Below, piece after piece: positions 17,201 through 27,499 of a stretch of 64,000 nucleotides of DNA. The stretch's first letter is position 1; each line of letters opens with the position of its first letter. The notes below the pieces were generated by a model that worked only from the letters and a program-made list of their open reading frames with translations, was not told where the DNA came from and searched no databases. Source of the DNA: Pseudomonas sp. R84 (GTDB lineage Bacteria > Pseudomonadota > Gammaproteobacteria > Pseudomonadales > Pseudomonadaceae); contig NZ_CP019426.1 of assembly GCF_009834515.1 (NCBI RefSeq), positions 248,001 to 312,000 on the forward strand. The letters run 5' to 3'. A program made the translations under genes and the position numbers.

Positions 17201-17280
17201 TGTAGGAGCTGCCGCAGGCTGCGATCTTTTGATGTTGTTTTTAAAAGATCAAAAGATCGCAGCCTGCGGCAGCTCCTACA
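17201..17280. repeat. REP-type inverted repeat pair
   Basis: TGTAGGAGCTGCCGCAGGCT and its complement face each other around an AT-rich centre, each arm followed by GCGATCTTTTGAT-type sequence. Same class as 36231-36291 and 38421-38495. It lies between divergent genes. Confidence 0.9.
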
Positions 17281-17375
17281 GGAAAACATGGGGGACGAAC
17301 GGGCGAACGTTGAACCCTGTTCTAAGCTCACAGTCGTATCGTCACTTGCACGTTCGTACACAGGAAGGAGTCTGC

Positions 17376-18479
17376 ATGGCGAGTCCCGGTTTGAAAACAG
17401 CGGTCATGCTGAGTCTGTTCACTTTGCTGACCGCATGCGGCGAGAAAAAAGCTCCTGAGGAATACCTGCCCAGGGTCTTCGTACAGGAAGTGAAACCCAC
17501 GGATTACGCGGCTGCGGTGACATTGACCGGTGACGTGCAGGCGCGCGTGCAGACTGAACTGTCGTTCCGCGTCGGCGGCAAGATCATTCAGCGCATGGTC
17601 GATGTCGGTGACCGGGTTAAGGCCAAACAGGTGCTGGCCAAACTCGACCCCAAGGATTTGCAGACTAACGTCGATTCCGCCCAGGCCCAGGTCGTCGCCG
17701 AACAAGCGCGGGTCAAACAGAGCGCCGCGGCGTTCGTGCGCCAGCAAAAACTCCTGCCCAAGGGCTACACCAGCCAGAGCGAGTACGATTCCGCCCAAGC
17801 CGCGTTGCGCAGCAGCCAAAGCGCCTTGAGCGCGGCGCAGGCGCAATTGGCCAACGCCAAGGACCAGCTTAGCTACACCGCGCTGATTGCCGATGCCCCG
17901 GGCGTGATCACCGAGCGTCAGGCCGAAGTCGGCCAAGTGGTGCAGGCCACCGCGCCGATTTTCAGTCTGGCCCGCGACGGCGACCGTGACGCGGTGTTCA
18001 ACGTCTACGAATCGCTGCTGGCCGAGCGTCCTGCGGATCCCTCGATCGTCGTCAGTCTGCTCGATAACCCTGCCATCAAAACCACCGGCACGGTGCGTGA
18101 AATCACCCCGGCGGTGTCAGCGCAGTCCGGCACGGTGCAAGTCAAAGTCAGCCTCGACAGCCTGCCCCAAGGGATGCAGTTGGGCTCGGTGGTCAGCGCT
18201 ACCGCCAAGGGCAGCGGCAAGTCAGCAGTCGAATTGCCATGGTCGGCGCTGACGAAAAACATCAGTGATCCGGCGGTGTGGATGGTCGACGATAAAGGTG
18301 AAGCGCAGTTGCACAACGTGACCGTCGGCCGCTACCTGATCGGCAAGGTCATCATCAGCGAAGGCCTCAAGGGCGGGGAGAAAGTCATTGTCGCCGGTGG
18401 GCAGTTGCTGCATCCCGGCATGAAAGTCGAAATCGCTGAAAACACCTACAAGGATCTGCAACCGGGAGCACAGCCATGA
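17376..18479 (+). CDS. triA: RND efflux periplasmic adaptor, TriA-like
   Basis: 367 aa from the ATG behind AGGAAGGAG. A lipoprotein-type signal ends in LLTAC (Cys near residue 21). It has the HlyD/AcrA lipoyl halves (TELSFRVGGKIIQRMVDVGD and APGVITERQAEVGQVVQATA) around an alpha-helical hairpin rich in Ala/Gln. It joins the RND pump to an outer-membrane channel. Two adaptor genes followed by one pump gene is the arrangement of P. aeruginosa TriABC, so I infer orthology. No outer-membrane channel gene is in the cluster, again as in TriABC. Confidence 0.85.
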   Translation: MASPGLKTAVMLSLFTLLTACGEKKAPEEYLPRVFVQEVKPTDYAAAVTLTGDVQARVQTELSFRVGGKIIQRMVDVGDRVKAKQVLAKLDPKDLQTNVDSAQAQVVAEQARVKQSAAAFVRQQKLLPKGYTSQSEYDSAQAALRSSQSALSAAQAQLANAKDQLSYTALIADAPGVITERQAEVGQVVQATAPIFSLARDGDRDAVFNVYESLLAERPADPSIVVSLLDNPAIKTTGTVREITPAVSAQSGTVQVKVSLDSLPQGMQLGSVVSATAKGSGKSAVELPWSALTKNISDPAVWMVDDKGEAQLHNVTVGRYLIGKVIISEGLKGGEKVIVAGGQLLHPGMKVEIAENTYKDLQPGAQP

Positions 18480-19540
18480 AGCGTCTGGGGCTGTTGTCCG
18501 TGGGTGTGTTGCTGGCGGCCTGCTCAAAAAGCGAGCCACCTCCGGAGCCGGTACGTCCGGTGCTATCGGTCAAAGTTCAAGCGTTGAGCGAGGAAAGCCT
18601 GGGGCGTTTCGCCGGCAGCATCCAGGCGCGTTATGAAAGCAACACCGGTTTCCGCGTCGGTGGCCGCATCGCCAGCCGCAACGTCGATGTCGGAACCGAA
18701 GTGCAAAAGGGCACGCTGCTCGCCACCCTCGATCCGTCTGATCAGCAGAACCAATTGCGTTCGGCCCAGGGCGACCTGGCCAGAGTTCAGGCGCAACTGA
18801 TCAATGCCCAAGCCAATGCCCGCCGTCAGCAGGCGCTGTTCGATCGTGGCGTAGGGGCGCAGGCACAACTGGACATCGCCACCACAGACTTGAAAACCAC
18901 CCAGGCCTCGCTGGACCAGGCACGGGCGGCGGTCAATCAAAGCAAGGACCAGCTCGGCTATACCGAACTGCGTTCCGACCATAAAGCCGTGGTCACCGCG
19001 TGGAACGCCGAAGCTGGGCAAGTGGTGACGGCGGGCCAGCAGGTCGTGACTCTGGCGCAACCGGACATCAAGGAAGCGGTGATCGATCTGCCCGACACCC
19101 TGGTCGATCAGATTCCTTCCGACGTGGTGTTTCTGGTGGCCGGGCAACTCGATCCGAGCATCAACACCAGGGCAACCCTTCGCGAGATCGAACCGCAGGC
19201 GCAAAGCGCCACGCGTACTCGTCGCGCACGCCTGACGCTGGCCGAGACACCGGACGGGTTCCGCCTCGGCACGGCGATCAGCGTGACCCTCAGTTCGGCG
19301 ATCAAACCGCGCATCGAATTGCCGGCTACCGCTTTGCAGGAGGTCGACGGCAAACCACGGATCTGGGTCATCGACACTCAGAGCAAAACCGTCAACCCTC
19401 GCGACGTCAGCGTGATCAGCCGCACCGACAGCAGCGTAGTGCTCGCGGGCGGTGTGAAGAACGGCGAGCGCGTGGTCAGCGCTGGCGTCAACAGCCTCAA
19501 ACCCGGACAATCGGTAAAACTTGACGAGGACAGTCAATGA
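18476..19540 (+). CDS. triB: RND efflux periplasmic adaptor, TriB-like
   Basis: 354 aa. Lipoprotein signal ends LLAAC. It has the same domain order as its neighbour (ESNTGFRVGGRIASRNVDVG, a helical hairpin, then VVTAWNAEAGQVVTAGQQVV), but the two differ clearly, so this is not a recent duplication. It overlaps the upstream adaptor by 4 bp (ATGA) and the pump gene by 4 bp, implying coupled translation of all three. TriABC is unusual in needing both adaptors. Confidence 0.85.
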   Translation: MKRLGLLSVGVLLAACSKSEPPPEPVRPVLSVKVQALSEESLGRFAGSIQARYESNTGFRVGGRIASRNVDVGTEVQKGTLLATLDPSDQQNQLRSAQGDLARVQAQLINAQANARRQQALFDRGVGAQAQLDIATTDLKTTQASLDQARAAVNQSKDQLGYTELRSDHKAVVTAWNAEAGQVVTAGQQVVTLAQPDIKEAVIDLPDTLVDQIPSDVVFLVAGQLDPSINTRATLREIEPQAQSATRTRRARLTLAETPDGFRLGTAISVTLSSAIKPRIELPATALQEVDGKPRIWVIDTQSKTVNPRDVSVISRTDSSVVLAGGVKNGERVVSAGVNSLKPGQSVKLDEDSQ

Positions 19541-22500
19541 AAGGCTCTTTCAACCTCTCCGAATGGGCCCTCAAGCATCAGTCATTCGTCTGGTACCTGA
19601 TGTTCGTCGCGTTGCTGATGGGCGTGTTCTCGTACTTCAATCTGGGCCGCGAAGAAGATCCGTCGTTCACCATCAAGACCATGGTGATCCAGACCAAATG
19701 GCCGGGCGCGACCCAGGAAGAAACCCTCGCGCAGGTCACCGACCGCATCGAGAAAAAACTCGAAGAGCTCGACTCCCTCGACTACGTGAAAAGTTACACG
19801 CGCCCTGGCGAATCGACGGTGTACGTGTACTTGCGCGACACCACCAGTGCCAAGGACATCCCGGAAATCTGGTACCAGGTGCGCAAGAAGATCGACGACA
19901 TTCGCGGGCAGTTCCCCCAAGGTATTCAAGGGCCCGGGTTCAACGACGAGTTCGGTGATGTGTTCGGCTCGGTCTACGCCTTCACCGCCGACGGCCTGAC
20001 CATGCGCCAGTTGCGCGATTACGTAGAACAGGCGCGGGCCGAGATCCGCAATGTGCCGGGGCTGGGCAAGATCGAAATGATCGGCCAGCAGGACGAAGTG
20101 ATATATCTGAACTTCTCTACCCGCAAACTGGCGGCGTTGGGCATCGATCAGCGTCAGGTTGTGCAGAGCCTGCAATCGCAGAACGCCGTGACCCCGGCCG
20201 GTGTGATCGAGGCCGGCCCTGAGCGGATTTCCGTGCGCACTTCCGGGCAGTTCGCCTCGGAAAAAGATCTCGCCGAGGTCAATCTCAAGCTCAACGACCG
20301 TTTCTATCGTTTGGCTGACATCGCCGACATCACTCGCGGTTACACCGATCCGGCGACCCCGGAATTCCGCTTCAATGGCAAGCCGGCCATCGGTCTGGCG
20401 ATTGCCATGCAGAAGGGCGGCAACGTTCAGGCGTTCGGCAAGGCGTTGCACCAGCGCATCGATGAACTGACCGCAGACTTGCCGGTTGGCGTGGGTGTGC
20501 ACACCGTGTCCGATCAGGCGGTGGTGGTGGAAGAAGCGGTCGGTGGCTTTACCAGTGCCCTGTTCGAGGCGGTGATCATCGTGCTGGTGGTCAGCTTCAT
20601 CAGCCTCGGCGTGCGCGCCGGCCTGGTGGTGGCGTGCTCGATTCCGCTGGTGCTGGCGATGGTGTTTGTGTTCATGGAATACAGTGGCATCACCATGCAG
20701 CGGATTTCTCTCGGCGCACTGATCATCGCCCTCGGCCTGTTGGTGGACGACGCGATGATCACCGTGGAGATGATGGTCACGCGCCTGGAAATGGGCGAGA
20801 CCCGCGAGCAGGCCGCGACGTTCGCCTACACCTCGACGGCGTTCCCGATGCTCACCGGTACGCTGGTGACCGTCGCGGGTTTTGTGCCCATCGGCCTCAA
20901 TGCCAGCTCCGCCGGTGAGTACACCTTCACCCTGTTCGCGGTGATTGCAGTGGCGATGCTGGTTTCGTGGGTGGTGGCGGTGTTCTTCGCTCCGGTGATC
21001 GGCGTGCACATTCTCAGCGCCAACGTGAAACCCCATGAGGCCGAGCCGGGCCGCGTCGGGCGTGCGTTCAATGGCGGTCTGTTGTGGGCGATGCGCAATC
21101 GCTGGTGGGCGATCGGTATCACCGTGCTGCTGTTTGCCCTGTCGATTTTTTGCATGCGCTTTGTGCAGAACCAGTTCTTCCCGGCATCGGACCGCCCGGA
21201 AATTCTCGTCGATCTCAACCTGCCACAAAACGCCTCCATCGACGAAACACGCAAGGCCGTCGACAAGCTGGAAGAAACCCTCAAAGGCGACCCGGACATC
21301 GTGCGCTGGAGTACCTACATCGGTCAGGGCGCGATCCGTTTCTACCTGCCGCTCGACCAGCAATTGCAAAACCCGTACTACGCACAACTGGTGATCGTCA
21401 GCAAAGACTTCGAGGCCCGTGAGGCATTGAGTCAGCGTCTGCGCGAGCGCTTGCACAAGGACTTCGTCGGCATCGGCAGTTACGTCCAGGCGCTGGAAAT
21501 GGGCCCGCCGGTGGGGCGGCCGATCCAGTACCGGGTCAGTGGCAAGGACATCGATCAAGTGCGCAAGCACGCCATCGATCTGGCCACCGAACTGGACAAG
21601 AACCCGCACATCGGCGAGATCATTTACGACTGGAACGAGCCGGGCAAAGTCCTGCGCATCGACATCGCCCAGGACAAGGCACGCCAACTCGGGCTGTCGT
21701 CCGAAGACGTGGCGAACCTGATGAACAGCATCGTCAGCGGCGCGCCTCTGACCCAGGTCAACGACGACATCTACCTGATCAATGTGGTCGGCCGGGCGGT
21801 GAATTCGGAGCGTGGTACGCCGGAAACCCTGCAGAATCTGCAGATTGTGACGCCCAACGGCACATCGATTCCGTTACTGGCGTTCGCCACTGTGCGCTAT
21901 GAGCTGGAACAGCCGCTGGTGTGGCGTCGCGACCGCTTGCCGACCATCACCATCAAGGCTTCGGTGCGCGACGAGATCCAGCCGACCGATCTGGTGAAAC
22001 TGCTCAAGCCGTCGATTGATGCCTTCGCTGACAAACTGCCAGTGGGCTACAAAGTCGCCACCGGCGGTACGGTCGAGGAAAGCGGCAAGGCGCAGGGGCC
22101 GATTGCCAAGGTCTTGCCGTTGATGCTGTTTTTGATGGCGACGTTCCTGATGATCCAGTTGCACAGCGTGCAGAAGATGTTCCTCGTCGCGAGTGTCGCG
22201 CCGCTGGGACTGATCGGCGTCGTACTGGCGTTGGTGCCGACCGGTACGCCGATGGGCTTCGTGGCGATCCTGGGGATTCTGGCGCTGATCGGCATCATTA
22301 TCCGCAACTCGGTGATTCTGGTGACGCAGATCGATGAGTTCGAGAAGAAGGGCTATGCGCCGTGGGATGCAGTGGTGGAGGCGACCGAGCATCGGCGTCG
22401 GCCGATCCTGCTGACCGCCGCTGCGGCAAGCATGGGCATGATCCCGATTGCTCGCGAAGTGTTCTGGGGGCCGATGGCGTACGCGATGATTGGCGGGATC

Positions 22501-22602
22501 GTGGTGGCGACGTTGCTGACGCTGTTGTTCCTGCCGGCGCTGTATGTGGCCTGGTACAAGATTCGCGAGCCGAAGAAGGACGCTTCGTCATCGACCCACT
22601 GA
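19537..22602 (+). CDS. triC: RND multidrug efflux pump, TriC-like
   Basis: 1021 aa, the full length of an RND transporter. An N-terminal membrane helix is followed by a large periplasmic porter loop. A membrane bundle follows with LIIALGLLVDDAMITVEMMV, the proton-relay aspartate pair (DD). A second porter loop and a second bundle (IIIRNSVILVTQIDEFEKKG, then HRRRPILLTAAAASMGMIPI) complete it. It exports compounds from the cell using the proton gradient; the TriC relative handles triclosan. The substrate here is unknown. Confidence 0.9.
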   Translation: MKGSFNLSEWALKHQSFVWYLMFVALLMGVFSYFNLGREEDPSFTIKTMVIQTKWPGATQEETLAQVTDRIEKKLEELDSLDYVKSYTRPGESTVYVYLRDTTSAKDIPEIWYQVRKKIDDIRGQFPQGIQGPGFNDEFGDVFGSVYAFTADGLTMRQLRDYVEQARAEIRNVPGLGKIEMIGQQDEVIYLNFSTRKLAALGIDQRQVVQSLQSQNAVTPAGVIEAGPERISVRTSGQFASEKDLAEVNLKLNDRFYRLADIADITRGYTDPATPEFRFNGKPAIGLAIAMQKGGNVQAFGKALHQRIDELTADLPVGVGVHTVSDQAVVVEEAVGGFTSALFEAVIIVLVVSFISLGVRAGLVVACSIPLVLAMVFVFMEYSGITMQRISLGALIIALGLLVDDAMITVEMMVTRLEMGETREQAATFAYTSTAFPMLTGTLVTVAGFVPIGLNASSAGEYTFTLFAVIAVAMLVSWVVAVFFAPVIGVHILSANVKPHEAEPGRVGRAFNGGLLWAMRNRWWAIGITVLLFALSIFCMRFVQNQFFPASDRPEILVDLNLPQNASIDETRKAVDKLEETLKGDPDIVRWSTYIGQGAIRFYLPLDQQLQNPYYAQLVIVSKDFEAREALSQRLRERLHKDFVGIGSYVQALEMGPPVGRPIQYRVSGKDIDQVRKHAIDLATELDKNPHIGEIIYDWNEPGKVLRIDIAQDKARQLGLSSEDVANLMNSIVSGAPLTQVNDDIYLINVVGRAVNSERGTPETLQNLQIVTPNGTSIPLLAFATVRYELEQPLVWRRDRLPTITIKASVRDEIQPTDLVKLLKPSIDAFADKLPVGYKVATGGTVEESGKAQGPIAKVLPLMLFLMATFLMIQLHSVQKMFLVASVAPLGLIGVVLALVPTGTPMGFVAILGILALIGIIIRNSVILVTQIDEFEKKGYAPWDAVVEATEHRRRPILLTAAAASMGMIPIAREVFWGPMAYAMIGGIVVATLLTLLFLPALYVAWYKIREPKKDASSSTH

Positions 22603-22692
22603 GGGAGCTTGTTACACCTTTGGGAACGGTCTGACTTACAACCGTGATGCATTGCGTTACCGTCCTTCCTCCATGTGGAGGAGGGACGCCTG

Positions 22693-24945
22693 ATGTCGAC
22701 GGTCACTTGCTGGCTGCGCCAACTGCTGTTAATGGCCGGCTTGTGCCTGTCGCCCGCATCGCTGGCTGAAACGCTGCTGCAAAACCCGCTGTGGCGCGTA
22801 CAGCTCGACCCCGCAACCCTCGCTGTGCGAGCTACTCCGGCCAACGGCGCGACTGTGCAGGCCTCGACGGGTGTCGCCGCGCACAGGGTCAGCAACCTGG
22901 TGCAACGCGACAATCGCGTCGAATGGCAATGGGACGATGGCGCCTGGTCACTCAGCGTTGATCTCGATCAACGCGACCTGAGCTTCTCGATCACCGCAGG
23001 CGCCGCGTCTGAACTTGAGTTCTTGCGCCAGCCCGGCAATGCCATGGGCAAGGGCCTGATCTGGCCCTTGGCCGAGGGGCATTATGTGCCGCGCGGCGAT
23101 CCGGTGTGGCAGACGTTTCTGGTGAGTCAAAGGGTGCTCAATGCCACTCAGGATATGAGTCTGCCGATCTGGGGTGTCGAGCATGAGGGATTCAGTCTCA
23201 ACTGGTTGCTGACCAACCCCTACAACAAGCAACTGCTGTTCAGCGCTGAGGGCGATACGCTCGCGTTGTCGGTGCGGCATCAATTCACCTCACTCAAGCC
23301 GTCGACAGCGCTGACGTTCAGCCTGTTTCTGGGTGACGCCGAGCCGCTGGCCGGTGCCAAGCGCTATCGACAATGGCTGATTGACACCGGCCGTTACGAA
23401 AGCCTGAGCCGCAAGCTTGAGAAAACACCGGCGTCGCGAAAGCTGTTGGGCGCCAGTCATGTCTACCTGTGGGGTAACGATCTGCTGGGGCAAAAGGATG
23501 TGCGTAACTGGCCGGCGTTACTTGGCAAGTTGCGCGGCCCGAGCCGCCTTGCCGGCGCATTGCGCGAAGGCATGGATCGCGAAGGCTTGCAGTTGCTGGC
23601 CATCGAAACGGTGCTCGATCGTTATCAGCAAGACGTGCTGCTGCGCAGCCTCAATCGGGCGCTGAACACTCAGGCGCGCAAAACCTGGCAAGCCCGCGCG
23701 GTGCCGGACATGCAGGCACTGGTCAACGGCTACGCCGCTCTGCGCGGGCAACTGTCCCGCGAATTCGCCGGTGCCGTCACAGCCAATCCCGAGCAATGGG
23801 GCAACACCTTGTCGCTGGATACCATTGAGCAATTGCAAAACGCCGGGCTGTCGCGCTTGTGGCTGGGTCTTGGCGAGGGATGGGAGGGCGGGCTCTGGCA
23901 TCCCGAGGCGGTTCGAGCAGGCGTGCAGGCCGGTTATCTGCTTGCGCCGTATGATTCTTACGAGACGGCGCTGAGTCGGGATGAGAATCCGGACTGGACC
24001 ACCGCGCATCTGGGTGACACGGCTTACCGCGAGTGCGCCATCGTGCTGGAAAATCGCACGATGAAAAGCGGCTTTCAGCAATCGGGTCATTACACCGACC
24101 CGCGTTGCGTGCGCCCTCTACTGGAGAAACGAGTCAAAGCGGTCAGCGCCGCCGCCGGTTTCAACAGCTGGTTTCTCGATGCCTACGCCACCGGCATGTT
24201 GTTCGACAGCTACCGCGCGGACGCCCCCATGACGCAGGCGCAGAATGCCGAGGGCAACGTCGCGGCGTCGCGCTGGATCAACGAAACGCTGCAATTGCCC
24301 AGCGGCTCCGAGGATGGCAATGCGACAACGGCTCAAGGCGTGCTGTTCGCCCATGGCATGCAGACACCGGTGATCGGTTGGGGCGATGCCGACATGAGTA
24401 AAAAACCGGATTCCGAATACTTTGTCGGCAAGTGGTTTCCGCCGGAGCAACCGGCCCTGTTCTTCAAATCCGTGCCAATAAAGGAACCGTTGCGGCGCAT
24501 TCACTTTGATCCGGCCAGCCGTGTGCCGCTTTATCAAGCGGTGTTCCACGGTTCGCTCATCACCACTCATCACTGGTTGTTCGACAGCCTTAAACCGAGC
24601 AACACAAGGGTGGAGAACGAACTGACGCAATTGCTCTACAACGTGCCGCCGCTGTACCACCTGAGTGCGGCAACGCTGGCGCAGCGACTGCCGCTGATGG
24701 CCCGTCAGGACGCATTCTTCCGTCCGCTGCATGAGCGCCTGGCGACGCAGGCGCTGACCGGTTTCCAATGGCTGAGCGAAGATCGGCAGGTGCAGCAGAC
24801 TTCATTTGAAGACGGCACTCGGCTACTGGCCAACTTCGCTCCAGCCCAGCGTGAAGTGGACGGCCAGACCTTGCCCGGCGAGAGCATCACTGTGCTGCTG
24901 CCGGAAGGTACCGTCAGCCACTACCGGGGGCAGGCAACTCTCTGA
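22693..24945 (+). CDS. Secreted/periplasmic glycoside hydrolase-like protein (GH101-like)
   Basis: 750 aa from the ATG preceded by GGAGGAGGG; a signal peptide ends near SPASLAE. The N-terminal third is beta-rich (sugar-mutarotase-like). The centre looks like an alpha/beta barrel with WLGLGEGWEGGLWHPE and an acidic strand end FNSWFLDAYATGMLFDSY, where a catalytic Asp could lie. The layout reminds me of endo-alpha-N-acetylgalactosaminidase (GH101) relatives, but I cannot confirm the family. It stands alone, with no carbohydrate transport or other glycosidase genes next to it. It might act on envelope or host glycans. Confidence 0.75.
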   Translation: MSTVTCWLRQLLLMAGLCLSPASLAETLLQNPLWRVQLDPATLAVRATPANGATVQASTGVAAHRVSNLVQRDNRVEWQWDDGAWSLSVDLDQRDLSFSITAGAASELEFLRQPGNAMGKGLIWPLAEGHYVPRGDPVWQTFLVSQRVLNATQDMSLPIWGVEHEGFSLNWLLTNPYNKQLLFSAEGDTLALSVRHQFTSLKPSTALTFSLFLGDAEPLAGAKRYRQWLIDTGRYESLSRKLEKTPASRKLLGASHVYLWGNDLLGQKDVRNWPALLGKLRGPSRLAGALREGMDREGLQLLAIETVLDRYQQDVLLRSLNRALNTQARKTWQARAVPDMQALVNGYAALRGQLSREFAGAVTANPEQWGNTLSLDTIEQLQNAGLSRLWLGLGEGWEGGLWHPEAVRAGVQAGYLLAPYDSYETALSRDENPDWTTAHLGDTAYRECAIVLENRTMKSGFQQSGHYTDPRCVRPLLEKRVKAVSAAAGFNSWFLDAYATGMLFDSYRADAPMTQAQNAEGNVAASRWINETLQLPSGSEDGNATTAQGVLFAHGMQTPVIGWGDADMSKKPDSEYFVGKWFPPEQPALFFKSVPIKEPLRRIHFDPASRVPLYQAVFHGSLITTHHWLFDSLKPSNTRVENELTQLLYNVPPLYHLSAATLAQRLPLMARQDAFFRPLHERLATQALTGFQWLSEDRQVQQTSFEDGTRLLANFAPAQREVDGQTLPGESITVLLPEGTVSHYRGQATL

Positions 24946-24946
24946 C

Positions 24947-25573
24947 TCAGCCTTTGCGCCAGACGCTGGCCAACCACGGCTGCTGCTCGCGCGGCAGGCC
25001 GGCGGGACGGAAGTAGTGTTCCAGTTCGACGAATCCGGCGCGGGCAAGCAGCCCGCGCCAAGCCTCAAGATCGTGATACGAACCATACCGCGGCCCGTTC
25101 CAGCCCTCACGATTATCCCCACGTGGATTGGAGCTGAACAACACGCCACCTGGTTTCAACGCACCGTGCAATTGCTTCAATACCCGTGGCAATTCCTGCA
25201 ACGGCACATGAAACAGCACCGCATTGGCAAAGATCCCGTCGAAGCGTTCAGCCGGCAGATCGAGCTTCAGAAAGTCCTGTTGCAGCACCTCGCAACCACT
25301 GTCCTCACGGGCCATTCGCGCGAACTCTTGGGAACCGTCCAGCCCGACGGCGATGTGACCCATACGCGTAAACGTCTGCAAGTCCCGCCCCGGCCCGCAG
25401 CCGAAATCCAGAACCGTGAACGGCGCCACACCTTGAATATGCCGCAGCAACGCATCGATGTTCTGGCTGACATCGTGGTCGCGGGTGCCTTCACGGAAGT
25501 CTTCGGCCACCGAGTTGTAGTGGCCGAGGGTGGTGGCGGTGATCTGTTCGAGATCGGTGGGGGTCTGCTTCAT
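24947..25573 (-). CDS. Class I SAM-dependent methyltransferase
   Basis: 208 aa from the ATG at 25573; a longer frame extends upstream without a convincing start. SAM motif I is VLDFGCGPGRDL (about residues 47-58), followed by an acidic loop GLDGSQEF and FDGIFANAVLFHVP, typical of small-molecule methyltransferases with a Rossmann fold. It converges with the preceding gene, their stop codons only a few bases apart. The substrate cannot be inferred. Confidence 0.88.
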   Translation of the reverse strand: MKQTPTDLEQITATTLGHYNSVAEDFREGTRDHDVSQNIDALLRHIQGVAPFTVLDFGCGPGRDLQTFTRMGHIAVGLDGSQEFARMAREDSGCEVLQQDFLKLDLPAERFDGIFANAVLFHVPLQELPRVLKQLHGALKPGGVLFSSNPRGDNREGWNGPRYGSYHDLEAWRGLLARAGFVELEHYFRPAGLPREQQPWLASVWRKG

Positions 25574-25640
25574 GGTGGGGATACGCGGGCAATTGGGGTT
25601 TGCCGAATATACGCCATGAAGCGGGGCTGCTGCGCAACCC

Positions 25641-25705
25641 ATCGCGAGCAGGCTCACTCCTACATTTGAAATGCGTTCCCCTGTAGGAGTGAGCCTGCTC
25701 GCGAT
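25641..25705. repeat. REP-type inverted repeat pair
   Basis: ATCGCGAGCAGGCTCACTCC and its complement face each other across about 24 bp. It lies between the methyltransferase promoter side and the end of metI. Confidence 0.92.
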
Positions 25706-25741
25706 AGCGGTTGTGAAGTTGCTACATGAGCCCGGCCCGGC

Positions 25742-26386
25742 TCAGCGCTTGTTCAACCCCCGCGCCAAGCGATCCCCACCCAACTGAATCACCGCCACCA
25801 ACGCCACCAGCAACACGATCACCGTCAACATGATCTGACTGTCAAAGCGCTGATAGCCGTAGCGATAGGCGATATCCCCCAACCCGCCAGCGCCAATCGC
25901 CCCGGCCATCGCGGAAGAGTTGATCATCGTCACCAATGTGATAGTGAACCCGCCGACAATCCCCGGCAGCGCCTCCGGCAACAGCACATGCCAGACAATG
26001 TGCCAACGCCGGCAACCCATTGCCTGCGCGGCTTCGATCAAGCCATGATCAACCTCGCGCAGACTCACTTCGGCAATCCGCGCAAAGAACGGAGTTGCCG
26101 CAATCGTCAGTGGCACAACGGCGGCCCACACGCCGTAGGTGGTGCCGACAATCAACCGGGTAAACGGAATCAGCGCGACCATCAGAATCAGAAACGGGAC
26201 CGAGCGGAACAGGTTAACGAACGCGCCCAGAGCACGGTTGAGTACCGGCGCTTCATAGATCCCGCCCTTGTCGCTGGTGACCAGAATCACCGCCATGGGA
26301 ATCCCCACCAGCAACGCGATCAGCGAGGACACGCCGACCATCAGGAACGTGTCGATAAAACCCTGCAACAAGCGATCAAACCACAT
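25742..26386 (-). CDS. metI: MetI methionine ABC transporter permease
   Basis: 214 aa with five membrane segments and the coupling loop [20 protein letters not shown], conserved in MetI. It forms the methionine channel with MetN. It overlaps metN by 11 bp and ends the leftward operon. Because that operon begins with sulfur-releasing oxygenases, the importer may be expressed under sulfur starvation and might accept an oxidised or unusual methionine derivative; this is inference. Confidence 0.93.
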   Translation of the reverse strand: MWFDRLLQGFIDTFLMVGVSSLIALLVGIPMAVILVTSDKGGIYEAPVLNRALGAFVNLFRSVPFLILMVALIPFTRLIVGTTYGVWAAVVPLTIAATPFFARIAEVSLREVDHGLIEAAQAMGCRRWHIVWHVLLPEALPGIVGGFTITLVTMINSSAMAGAIGAGGLGDIAYRYGYQRFDSQIMLTVIVLLVALVAVIQLGGDRLARGLNKR

Positions 26387-27497
26387 AACCCACTACCTCC
26401 ACTCGCTGCGCCCACGGTGCGGCGCGCTCGCGCAATTGTTCGGCGCTGAGCGCTGAGCCGCTGACGGCCAATAACAGTTGCCCCAATGCATGACCCTGAA
26501 TCCGTTCTACGCCGCCCTGCAGCAACTTAACCCGGCCACCTAGTGACGCGAACAGTGCCGCCAGATCCGGCTCATCACTGGCGCTGCCGGTGAACTGCAA
26601 GCGCAGCACCACAGCGGCGTCGGAGGATGGCGGCTGCGCGTGCAAGCGGCTCTGCAATTCCTCCGGCAACGCGTGTTGCAGCGGTGCAAGCAAGGTTTGG
26701 CTGACCTCGTGCTGCGGATTGCCGAACACTTCCCAGACCGGGCCTTGTTCGACAACCTGTCCGTGTTCAAGCACGACAACGCGGTCGCAGATTTCGCGGA
26801 TCACTGCCATCTCATGAGTAATCAGAACGATGGTCAGGCCCAGGCGTTGGTTGATCTCGCGCAGCAGGCCGAGGATCGACTGGGTGGTCTCTGGATCGAG
26901 CGCCGAAGTGGCTTCGTCGCAGAGCAAGATATCCGGGTCATGCACCAACGCGCGGGCGATGCCGACACGCTGTTTCTGCCCGCCGGAAAGCTGCGCCGGA
27001 TAAGCCTTGTGCTTTTCTTGCAGGCCAACCAGTTCGAGCAGTTCGCGCACCTTTTTCTCGCGTTGTTCTTTCGGCACACCCGCGACTTTCAGTGGCAGTT
27101 CGACGTTCTGCCAAACGGTCTTGGCCGACATCAGATTGAAGTGCTGGAAGATCATGCCGATGCGCCTGCGTAGCGCTACCAGACGGTCTTCATCGAACTC
27201 GCCGATGTCGACCTGATCGATCAGCACTCGCCCCGAGGTCGGTTGTTCCAGACGATTGATCGTACGGATCAGCGATGACTTGCCAGCGCCGCTGCGGCCG
27301 ATGATGCCGAACACTTCGCCGCGCTGAATCGCCAGATCGATGCCTTGCAGCGCCGCGACCGGGCCTTGACGGCCGTTGTAGGTTTTACCCAAGCCGATGA
27401 AACGTACGTGGGCGCGATTCAACTCGGGGTGCAGCTCGGTTTTTTCAGCATTGTGTGGCTCTGGAATCTCCAGTCGCCGTTGGATCGCGGCCGTCAT
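26376..27497 (-). CDS. metN: MetN methionine ABC transporter ATP-binding protein
   Basis: 373 aa. It has about 30 extra N-terminal residues before the ATPase core. Then come Walker [10 protein letters not shown], signature [15 protein letters not shown], Walker [14 protein letters not shown] and the His in LITHEM. A C-terminal regulatory NIL-type domain (about residues 285-373) follows, which in E. coli MetN binds methionine and inhibits uptake when it accumulates. The ATG at 27497 has GGGAAAG upstream; a TTG 15 nt earlier is less likely. Confidence 0.93.
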   Translation of the reverse strand: MTAAIQRRLEIPEPHNAEKTELHPELNRAHVRFIGLGKTYNGRQGPVAALQGIDLAIQRGEVFGIIGRSGAGKSSLIRTINRLEQPTSGRVLIDQVDIGEFDEDRLVALRRRIGMIFQHFNLMSAKTVWQNVELPLKVAGVPKEQREKKVRELLELVGLQEKHKAYPAQLSGGQKQRVGIARALVHDPDILLCDEATSALDPETTQSILGLLREINQRLGLTIVLITHEMAVIREICDRVVVLEHGQVVEQGPVWEVFGNPQHEVSQTLLAPLQHALPEELQSRLHAQPPSSDAAVVLRLQFTGSASDEPDLAALFASLGGRVKLLQGGVERIQGHALGQLLLAVSGSALSAEQLRERAAPWAQRVEVVGYVV

Positions 27498-27499
27498 GC

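Noticed and set aside
19582..21687. 701-codon open frame antisense to the RND pump
   Set aside because: His/Arg-rich composition and no recognisable domain; the pump coding sequence is continuous on the plus strand.
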